64,000 bases of DNA from assembly GCA_027065695.1 (NCBI GenBank), contig JAMONP010000046.1:36295-100294 (forward strand), read 5' to 3'. The stretch is from Desulfuromonadales bacterium (GTDB lineage: Bacteria; Desulfobacterota; Desulfuromonadia; Desulfuromonadales; BM103). The translations under genes and the position numbers were made by a program. Below the pieces are notes generated by a model. The model searched no databases. It saw only the letters and a program-made list of their open reading frames with translations, and had not been told where the DNA came from. Positions 56,521-64,000 of this stretch are shown piece after piece. How positions within the stretch are numbered: the first letter of the stretch is position 1; every line of letters begins with the position of its first letter.

Positions 56521-57681
56521 CTATCCTGAAGTAACTGTTCGCAAACGCTCAATCATTTGTTCCAGATAGGTGCGTGGGCAAGCAAAGTTAATGCGGGTGA
56601 ATTGCGGATCACCAAAGTCGCTACCAGCAGAGGGGCCAACACCACGGTCCAGCATATATTCCTGGACGTTGTCAACACCAAGGCCGCTGGCATCGACCCA
56701 GGCCAGAAAGGTTGCCTGCGCAGGCCGATAGCAGAAACCATCCAGCTTATTCAACTCTTTTGCAAGATAATCTCGATTACCCCGCAGGTACTCAAGCTGG
56801 GCCTTGAGCCAGTCATCGCAGGCAGTGAAAGCAGCGACTGTAGCGACCTGTCCCAGGACATTGACCCATGGCAGGATGCCGAGCGTCGCGCGGTGATACC
56901 GCTTGCGAATAGCGGGATTGCGAATAACCACGAAAGAAGCACCCAGACCGGCCATGTTAAAGGTTTTGCTGGGAGCCATAATGGTAATCGCAGGCTCACC
57001 TATATCACTCAAAGTACCGGCAGGAATATGCTTTGCCGTTTCGTCGAGTATCAGGTCACAGTGGATTTCATCAGAGCAGAGCAGTACATTGTGTTTTAAA
57101 CAAATAGCTTCAATTTGTTTCAGTTCAGCTGCAGTCAGAACCGAGCCACAGGGGTTCATGGGGTTGCAGAACAAAAAGAGCTTACAAAGGGGATCAGCTG
57201 CCTTGCTCTCCAGCTCGTCAAAATCGAGGATCCAGCGTTCATTCGCCTGGCCTTCATTTTCCAAGACTGTACCTACAGTCAGATTCTCCAACCCGTTGTG
57301 CGTGGCCGCTTGCAACAGAGGGCCGTAGTTCGGGGTCTGTACCAATACCTTGTCACCAGTTTCACAAAAGGCTTTGCAGGCAACGTTAAACGCGGAGACA
57401 ACACCGGGAATCCAGACTATCCAGTCAGCATCAATATTCCAATTATACTGTTTTTTCAGCCAGTGGATAACAGCGTCATGTAAGGGTTGCACCACGTCGG
57501 GCAGATGATAGCCAAGGATGCCGTGTTCAAGCCGCTCGTGGATGGCGTCAAGAATTGGCTGAGGGCATCTGAAATCAGCATCAGCAACCCACATCGGCAA
57601 GATACTTTCGTCATGACGAAGCCACTTGTACGCGTAGGTACTGCGACGCTCGACAATTTCATCAAAGGGGGAAATGGTCAT
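56521..57681 (-). CDS. patB: MalY/PatB-family PLP-dependent C-S (cystathionine beta-) lyase
   Basis: MWVADADFRCPQPILDAIHERLEHGILGYH, SDEIHCDLI, APSKTFNMAGLGASF. Confidence 0.92.
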   Translation of the reverse strand: MTISPFDEIVERRSTYAYKWLRHDESILPMWVADADFRCPQPILDAIHERLEHGILGYHLPDVVQPLHDAVIHWLKKQYNWNIDADWIVWIPGVVSAFNVACKAFCETGDKVLVQTPNYGPLLQAATHNGLENLTVGTVLENEGQANERWILDFDELESKAADPLCKLFLFCNPMNPCGSVLTAAELKQIEAICLKHNVLLCSDEIHCDLILDETAKHIPAGTLSDIGEPAITIMAPSKTFNMAGLGASFVVIRNPAIRKRYHRATLGILPWVNVLGQVATVAAFTACDDWLKAQLEYLRGNRDYLAKELNKLDGFCYRPAQATFLAWVDASGLGVDNVQEYMLDRGVGPSAGSDFGDPQFTRINFACPRTYLEQMIERLRTVTSG

Positions 57682-57859
57682 GTTTAAATCCTATCATACT
57701 GGCGGGACGAGACTCGCCGGTCTTGATCTTCAAGTCAACAGGTTAAGCTATCAAGGCAGGATGCTTACCTATAATTCTGCGGAATCTCAGTGTTTGTCAA
57801 CATCAAAGAGTTGACCGTCACATTTGACCCCCACATATTTATCACCACCCGTAACAGGC

Positions 57860-59848
57860 CTAAGATTTCCGCGCCCCGGATTCAAAGATTTTAATCGGCA
57901 CAACCTTACAGTCATCAATTTTCTTGAGAGAAGGGGCTTGTTGGCATGGCGCATTTTCGGCAGGAGAATATTCAGGGACGATCTCTTGAAGCTGGCGACG
58001 CACACCTTCAAGGTCAATAACGCGCGAACGTTGGTAAAGCTCTTCCAGCTGCAGGTTCAGTTTTTCCCAATCAACCTGCGTCGAGCGGGCCACACAGATT
58101 TCCTTGTGAGTGGTTTTCTGCACACCTTCCCCGGCAATCAGGAGTTCTTCGTAAAGTTTTTCGCCGGGGCGCAAGCCGGTAAAGACGATTTCAATATCCT
58201 TATTCACTTCCAGGCCGGAGAGTTTGATCAGCTCTTCGGCAAGCTGGACAATCTTGACCGGTTCACCCATATCGAGCAGGAAGATCTCGCCGCCCTGCCC
58301 CATACTGCCAGCCTGCAGTACCAGTTGTGTCGCTTCGGGGATGGTCATGAAGAAGCGGGTCACTTCCGGATCGGTCACGGTGACCGGCCCGCCCGCCGCG
58401 ATCTGCTCCTGAAAGATCGGGATCACGCTGCCAGCGCTGCCGAGTACATTGCCGAAGCGCACCGTGATGAACTGGGTCTTACTGCGTTCAGACAGTGCCT
58501 GTACATAGAGCTCCGCCGCGCGCTTGGTAGCTCCCATCACATTGGTCGGGTTGACTGCCTTGTCGGTGGAAATCATCACGAAGCGCTTAACCCTGAAGGC
58601 ATCAGCCGCCCTGGCGACATTGCGGGTACCGCGCACGTTGTTGCTGACAGCCTCGGCCGGGTTGAGCTCCATCATCGGCACATGCTTGTAGGCCGCGGCA
58701 TGGAATACCACTTCAGGCTGGAATTCGTCGAACACCCCATCAATCCGCGCGCGGTCACGAACATCGCCCATGATAGCGTAAAGAGGCAGGTCAGGAAACT
58801 TTCCAACCAGTTCCCGTTCAATATGAAACAGCGGCGTTTCGGCGTGATCGAGCAGCACCATGTTGGCCGGATTGAAGCGGGCCACCTGTCGGCAGATTTC
58901 ACTACCGATACTGCCACCCGCACCGGTCACCAGCACCCGTTTGCCCTGTAGATAGCTGTTGATCATATTAACGTCGAGACGCACCGGTTTGCGTCCCAGC
59001 AGATCAAAGAGTGAGACTTCACGGACCAGGTTGATCGAGACCACGCCATCAATCATTTCACCAAGGCCGGGCAGGGTTTTCACTTTCAGGCTGAGACTAG
59101 TGCAGAGCTCGTAAAGGGTGCGGATCTCATCCGCCGGTGCCGACGGGATGGCAATCACCACTTCATCGACAGGCCTCTTGCCAACCAGCTCTTCGATCTC
59201 GGCCCGCCCGCCGAACACCTCGTAACCGAGGAATTTCATACCGGTCTTGCTCGGGTCATCATCAATGTAGCCAACCACGGTTTTACCCAAATCAGGGTTC
59301 TGACGAACTTCGCGGGCTATCATCTGGCCAGCAGCACCAGCACCGATGATCAGAGTTTGCACCTTGCCAGACCGATTGTTATTGACCGGCAGATAGTTCT
59401 CCCGATAGGCACGGGTCACGAAACGAATGCCGCAGACCAGCATAAAGCAGGTCACTCCATCGAGCAACAGCACCGAACGCGGTACTCCCTGTAACCCATG
59501 AATAAAAATCACGTAGAGAATAAAAACCAGGGAGCCAAGGACGTTGGCCTTGAAGATGTCGATAACATCGGCCAGCGAGACGTAGCGCCACCAGCCGTGT
59601 TTAAGGCCCATCTTGCGGAAACAGATGAGTTTGATCAGGATCAGGGGAAGGATCAGGGTGCCAATATGTGGCCAATAGATTTTCGGGATAGTCAGGTCGA
59701 AACGCAACAGATAGGCGATCAAAAAAGCAACGGTAATAACCGTACTTTTGAGCAGCAGGATAAACCAGGCACGCTTGTCTGAAAGATCAAGGTTTTCCAT
59801 CTTGGTCCGTCCCCCCAGGTCTTTTAAGGTTTGTAAAATTTCACCCAC
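57860..59848 (-). CDS. CapD/FlaA1/PglF-like membrane nucleoside-diphosphate-sugar dehydratase/epimerase
   Basis: N-terminal TM segments; GKRVLVTGAGGSIGSEICRQV, VFHAAAYKHVPMMELNPAEAVSNNV, STDKAVNPTNVMGATKRAAE. Confidence 0.94.
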   Translation of the reverse strand: MGEILQTLKDLGGRTKMENLDLSDKRAWFILLLKSTVITVAFLIAYLLRFDLTIPKIYWPHIGTLILPLILIKLICFRKMGLKHGWWRYVSLADVIDIFKANVLGSLVFILYVIFIHGLQGVPRSVLLLDGVTCFMLVCGIRFVTRAYRENYLPVNNNRSGKVQTLIIGAGAAGQMIAREVRQNPDLGKTVVGYIDDDPSKTGMKFLGYEVFGGRAEIEELVGKRPVDEVVIAIPSAPADEIRTLYELCTSLSLKVKTLPGLGEMIDGVVSINLVREVSLFDLLGRKPVRLDVNMINSYLQGKRVLVTGAGGSIGSEICRQVARFNPANMVLLDHAETPLFHIERELVGKFPDLPLYAIMGDVRDRARIDGVFDEFQPEVVFHAAAYKHVPMMELNPAEAVSNNVRGTRNVARAADAFRVKRFVMISTDKAVNPTNVMGATKRAAELYVQALSERSKTQFITVRFGNVLGSAGSVIPIFQEQIAAGGPVTVTDPEVTRFFMTIPEATQLVLQAGSMGQGGEIFLLDMGEPVKIVQLAEELIKLSGLEVNKDIEIVFTGLRPGEKLYEELLIAGEGVQKTTHKEICVARSTQVDWEKLNLQLEELYQRSRVIDLEGVRRQLQEIVPEYSPAENAPCQQAPSLKKIDDCKVVPIKIFESGARKS

Positions 59849-60070
59849 TCGTTAACCTCGCAGACCATAGCAGACACATCTCATAATTATCTCACAAACG
59901 CCTTGGGATATAAAGAGCCAGCCTCTTCCAATATGAAATGAGTCTGAAGAGACCCTCGTGTTTCTAACATGAGATGAGTCTGAACAACAGACCAGAAAAC
60001 GTTCATGATGAAAGGATGAAAATCATCATGAATGTCGTAGAGTAGAGAGCAGGTCTCGGCAGTTTTAGGT

Positions 60071-60595
60071 TTGGCTTATCTGTTCCGTCACTTTCGTCTG
60101 ACGCTTAATTTACAAAACCGGCAACTTTGGGTGGGTTCGTTGAAATCTGCAAAAGGGGTTCAAGTCGTAGATGCAACGCAGGGTCGCTTCGATTTCCTCG
60201 GTTTTGAAATCCGTATAGTCAGGAGCCGGCGAACCGGTGGCAGATACGCCAACGTGCAGCCCTCCAGGAAGTCCCTGAAGAAGATCAAAAACCGTCTGAC
60301 AGACATGACCCGCAGAGAGCTGACTTGTATACCACTGAAAGATGTTGTGGATAACGTCAACAAAACGCTGCGGGGTTGGAGTGCGTATTTTCATTATCGC
60401 AACTGCAGCAAGGTGTTGTCGAGAGTCAGAACCCATGCAGAGCAGCGATTGCACACCCATCTTAGAAGGCGGCACAAGATCAGACGAAGGGTTTCAGGTT
60501 ACGGACGCTTTACGGATCAGAGTCTGTATGAAAGATATGGGCTCTCCAAGGTGCCAACAACAGCTGGTTGGACGAAGGCGCATGTCCTGCGGTGA
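60071..60595 (+). pseudogene. group II intron reverse transcriptase/maturase, C-terminal (X/DNA-binding region) fragment
   Basis: FDFLGFEIRIVRSRRTGGRYANVQPSRKSLKKIKNRL...LKDVVDNVNKTLRGWSAYFHYRNCSKVLSRV...RYGLSKVPTTAGWTKAHVLR; no YADD catalytic region. Confidence 0.88.
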
Positions 60596-60605
60596 AGAAC
60601 ATCGG

Positions 60606-60640
60606 AAAGCCGTGTGCGGGAAAACCGCACGCACGGTTTG
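60606..60640 (+). ncRNA. group II intron domain V
   Basis: AAGCCGTGTGCGGGAAAACCGCACGCACGGTTTG, matches the conserved domain V hairpin. Confidence 0.85.
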
Positions 60641-61173
60641 ATGAGGGAGGGCTGGTCAAAGAAGTCACGGTAAGGCTATTTAGGCACCGTCAAATGAAAG
60701 TGACGGAAACAAATAAGCCAAACCTAAAACTGCCGAGACCTGCTCTCTACTCTACAATTGCTTTAAAGACTTAACGATCACTTTTATCCCCTTCATCCAG
60801 GTTCTTATAAGGTTTTCGCGTTACTCGTACAGCGTACCGGATTCACCTTGACGAACCAGAACTGAAATAGTATTTTCAACAGGTTATATTCAATTAAGCA
60901 GACATGTTTCTGCTGTTTTTAGTGAACCAAAAAGGAGGGGTGCCGTGCTGTTGTGCGTGGTGCTCTTTTTTGTTTCATCCTGTCGGGGGCGTTATGGGGA
61001 GAGCAAGGGGAGAATAGTATTAGGATTTGAAGCCGTCTGGGCTGCGTTATGCGGTCGGGCGGTTTTTTTATTGCGGGGCTGGCTGTGCAGGTGCCTGTTC
61101 CAGGTTTCTGCTGGTGACTGTCCCTGGTTTCTTGTGAAGATTAAAACCGCCGGACCCGCCCGGCAGTCGGGTG

Positions 61174-61199
61174 ACTTTCTTTCCAAAGCCAAAGAAAGT
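61174..61199. repeat. ACTTTCTTT...AAAGAAAGT hairpin of a type often dispersed in proteobacterial intergenic regions
   Basis: GTGACTTTCTTTCCAAAGCCAAAGAAAGTAACC. Confidence 0.6.
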
Positions 61200-61455
61200 A
61201 ACCAAAGAACGCTTTGCGCTGCGCTGGGCACTTCTTGTTCGGGGTGGTCGGCGCGTTGACCAGTAACGGTTCTTGATGAGCAATTTACGTTCTGATTTCG
61301 TATTTGCTGCCTATCTGTCGTGGTTCGCCTGGTTCCCAGCAGGGCTGTTGCAGCAACGGGCAACTGGGTTGCGAATCTAACCCTGAAGAAATAGTTGTAG
61401 GGTGGGTATTGCCCACCAGCCTTGTATTGCTCAACCGTGATCATGGAAGAAGTCG

Positions 61456-61884
61456 ATGATGCAGGTCAGATCTGAAGAACCTGAGCCATACGGGACGCTG
61501 CGCAAAGTAGAGGGCTGTCCTTTCTGTGACTCTTTGCAGCAGCAAAGGGTGGTTGCAGAATACGGAACGGTTTTCGCTTTCCTCGACAAGTACCCGGTGA
61601 CCAAAGGGCATCATCTGGTCGTTACCAAGAATCATGTTAGTGACTTTTTCGCCATGTCGGATGTCGAACGGCGTGATGCAGAAACATTGCTTGTGGCGTT
61701 GAAGAAGCAGATTCTTGCGGATGATCCCACGGTGAAGGGTTTCAATGTCGGGATGAATTGTGGTGAAGTGGCCGGGCAGACGATCATGCATGCGCATATT
61801 CATTTGATTCCGCGGCGGGCAGGGGATGTTGATGATCCGCGAGGTGGGGTGCGGGGGTGTGTGCCTGGGAAGATGGGGTATTGA
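61456..61884 (+). CDS. HIT-family (histidine triad) nucleotide-binding protein
   Basis: CPFCDSLQQQRVV, NCGEVAGQTIMHAHIHLIPRR (HxHxH). Confidence 0.92.
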   Translation: MMQVRSEEPEPYGTLRKVEGCPFCDSLQQQRVVAEYGTVFAFLDKYPVTKGHHLVVTKNHVSDFFAMSDVERRDAETLLVALKKQILADDPTVKGFNVGMNCGEVAGQTIMHAHIHLIPRRAGDVDDPRGGVRGCVPGKMGY

Positions 61885-61909
61885 TGGTTTGAGCGATTTC
61901 AACAGATAA

Positions 61910-62826
61910 ACAAACGAACAACTCCTGGAACGGATCAGGTCGATCAATGTCAACAGGAATGGCGATCGCAGGGCTCCCCATAAGCCGCTACTGCTTCTCG
62001 TTGCGATTGCGAATCTGTTGCAAGGCAAGCGTGAACTGAGCTTTACAGAGATCGAGGGGCTTCTTCGTCCTCTTCTGAACGCATATGCTCCACCGGTAAG
62101 TGGTCAGCATGAACCGAAGTTGCCCTATTGGCATCTTCGTTCGGATCAATTGTGGGAGATCTCAGGTGACAGCGAACTCCCTCTTCAGCAGGGGGGCTTC
62201 CCGCAGATGGAGGGACTTCGAACCAGCTCTGGTCACCTACCCGAGATGTTTGCGAAGGCTTTGCAGCGGAGTGAAACTCTGGTCGATACTGTCGTTCAAA
62301 TGGTTCTGGATGCCCACTTCCCGGAATCGCTTCATGATGACATTCTTGCGGCTGTCGGCCTGACGTCTTTTACTGAGAACATGGTTGCTGAAGAACAAGC
62401 ACCTTATGGACTTGCCCGGAAACGTGATCCGAAATTCAGGGAGAGGGTTTTACGTGCTTACGAGCATCGATGTGCTGTCACTGGCTTTCGTGCGGCTCTT
62501 GGAGGTTCGTATTTCTGCTGGAGGCAGCGCATGTCAAATGGCATGCTTATGAAGGGCCAGATACAGTCGAGAATGGTCTGGCTATGGAGCCGACTCTGCA
62601 CAAACTTTTCGATGCCGGTGCCTGGAGCCTCACTGATGACAGAAGGATTCTGGTTTCGGCGGATTTCACTGGAAGTGATGAGGCTGTGGAGAAGATTCGC
62701 AGCCTTCATGGACGTCCACTTAGGCCGCCGCAGCAGGGTATGCCTTTGGTGTCGACTGAATACATTCGGTGGCATCGGGAGAAGGAGTTTGGGGGTGTTT
62801 TTCGCCATCCGGCGTTGTCTCTTTAG
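61910..62826 (+). pseudogene. SBD-HNH type IV restriction endonuclease (phosphorothioated-DNA-binding / ScoMcrA-like), frameshifted near 62513
   Basis: N-terminal ERIRSINVNRNGDRRAPHKPLLLLVAIANLLQGKRELSFTEIEGLLRPLL...KLPYWHLRSDQLWEI; frame shift then LLEAAHVKWHAYEGPDTVENGLAMEPTLHKLFDAGAWSLTDDRRILVS...RPLRPPQQGMPLVSTEYIRWHREKEF. Confidence 0.8.
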
Positions 62827-62846
62827 GAGTAGGGGGAATATCTATA

Positions 62847-63608
62847 ATGCTTAGCGTTGGATGGACACGACAGCAACTGCTTGTTGCCTTCAAACTCTAT
62901 TGCCAACTGCCTTTTGGGAAGTTGCATTCCCGCAACCCTTTAATCATCAAATACGCCGAATTGATAGGGCGTACACCCTCTGCTTTGGCGATGAAGCTGA
63001 CCAATATCGCCAGCCTTGATCCGGCTATTACCTCAACGGGTCGCAAGGGGTTGAAGGGTGCATCGGCTGTAGATAGGGCGATGTGGAACGAGATGGAGTC
63101 TGACTGGGATCGATTTGCGCTTGAATTGCAGAATGCTACATTCGATTTAAACGCCCCAGATGAGGAATTTCAAGAGATCGAACTTGACTATACCGGTATT
63201 GATAAGATTGCTCAGGTCAAAACCCGTGTAGGTCAGAATTTTTTCCGCAGGTCGGTTTTGAGTGCTTACCATGACCAATGCTGCATTTCCGGGCTAGCTG
63301 TGCCAAAATTGTTGATTGCCAGCCATATCGTTCCGTGGCGAGTTGATGAAGCCAACCGTCTCAATCCTAGAAACGGACTCTGTTTGTCGACACTACATGA
63401 CAAGGCTTTTGATGCCGGGATGCTTACCATTGCAGAAGATATGACGGTTTGTGTCTCTCGAAGATATGCGAAAAAGGGTGATGCTTTTTATGGCACGGCA
63501 TTGCTGGCTTACGATGGCCAACCCATGAAAATGCCGGAGAAGTTTGTTCCAGATTCTGAGTTTCTGGCGTATCATCGAGAATCTGTTTTTGAGAGTGGGT
63601 GGAAATGA
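62847..63608 (+). CDS. HNH endonuclease
   Basis: RRSVLSAYHDQCCISGLAVPKLLIASHIVPWRVDEANRLNPRNGLCLSTLHDKAFDAGMLTI. Confidence 0.88.
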   Translation: MLSVGWTRQQLLVAFKLYCQLPFGKLHSRNPLIIKYAELIGRTPSALAMKLTNIASLDPAITSTGRKGLKGASAVDRAMWNEMESDWDRFALELQNATFDLNAPDEEFQEIELDYTGIDKIAQVKTRVGQNFFRRSVLSAYHDQCCISGLAVPKLLIASHIVPWRVDEANRLNPRNGLCLSTLHDKAFDAGMLTIAEDMTVCVSRRYAKKGDAFYGTALLAYDGQPMKMPEKFVPDSEFLAYHRESVFESGWK

Positions 63609-63966
63609 GTAGGTTATGGTGGTTGAGCTTTGGGAAAACAATCATGTCGGTTCGCTGTGATACTTTGCAAAAGATGGTTTGGAATTATTGAATTTGAACA
63701 CGATCCTTTGGCTCAATTATAGCGTTGGAAATGGGCTTTTAAACCTGGCTTTAGGCCATTTTGTGGTTGTTTGGAAGTGAACATGGATGGTTGGCTTGGT
63801 CCGACCCCGAAGGCAGGAAGTCCCTGCTCATTTGTACCCGTTTCGTTTAATTGTCATGCATTAGGAGGAAGTTTATGGATACAGTGGTCGTAGATTTAAC
63901 TGAAGTGGTTACACTATCCCGGACACACAAACTAGGGCATTATGCCCGGTAATGGAGGTGTGTCCA

Positions 63967-64000
63967 ATGAGTTCAAGTTATTCGACCGAGTTTAAACAAG
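63967..64000 (+). CDS. start of a probable IS3-type transposase orfA (runs off the right edge)
   Basis: GGAGGTGTGTCCAATG + MSSSYSTEFKQ..., preceded by GTTACACTATCCCGGACACAC which could be the IS end. Confidence 0.45.
   Translation, partial: MSSSYSTEFKQ

Larger units (their letters stand above)
60037..60755. mobile_element. ~719-bp segment bounded by ~67-bp near-perfect inverted repeats and containing a group II intron 3' remnant
   Basis: Left arm GTAGAGTAGAGAGCAGGTCTCGGCAGTTTTAGGTTTGGCTTATCTGTTCCGTCACTTTCGTCTGACG (60037-60103); right arm 60688-60755 is its reverse complement with ~4 differences by eye. Confidence 0.8.

Noticed and set aside
57824-58951. 375-aa + strand ORF
   Set aside because: Antisense to the capD-like gene
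60945-61444. ORFs 60945..61259 (+) and 60992..61444 (-)
   Set aside because: Overlap each other and a palindromic intergenic repeat; no homologous-looking motif; probably non-coding

Overview
The window looks like a Desulfuromonadales/Geobacter-like genome; this is inferred from gene order and protein sequence, since no search could be run. About 75% is conserved housekeeping sequence. From left to right: a T-box-controlled leuA (5' part of the gene only, cut by the window edge), pssA/psd and ilvC-ilvN-ilvB-ilvD. Then a DUF465-like gene, tsaB, rseP-dxr-cdsA-uppS, frr-pyrH-tsf-rpsB, and a roughly 1950-aa multiheme c-type cytochrome-like secreted protein. These are followed by lptF/lptG, ahcY, a glycosyltransferase and metK. 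A long PTS/regulatory/LPS block comes next: ptsI, ptsH, mannose-family EIID/C/B/A, rapZ, hprK, ptsN, hpf, rpoN, lptB/A/C, kdsC, kdsD, kdsA, pyrG, kdsB. From about 47.7 kb the window becomes accessory and partly decayed. It holds a 5'-truncated RND transporter, a CBS-HEPN-like gene split by an amber codon next to an HD-domain gene, a pqi/MCE locus with split pqiA, an internally deleted SYLF gene and a multiply disrupted AraC regulator. Further right are patB/malY, a capD-like gene, a group II intron remnant inside a ~67-bp inverted repeat, a HIT protein, a frameshifted SBD-HNH (phosphorothioate-dependent-like) restriction gene, a second HNH gene and the start of a probable transposase. The most novel signals are: (i) a 157-bp MITE-like repeat (2 copies) whose two insertions are both at the CTAG edge of a short REP-like hairpin (3 copies); (ii) the CBS/HEPN + HD two-gene unit; (iii) the group II intron 3' remnant bracketed by long inverted repeats; (iv) the multiheme protein with non-canonical heme motifs; (v) the tandem-repeat acidic/lysine/proline tail on ribosomal protein S2.
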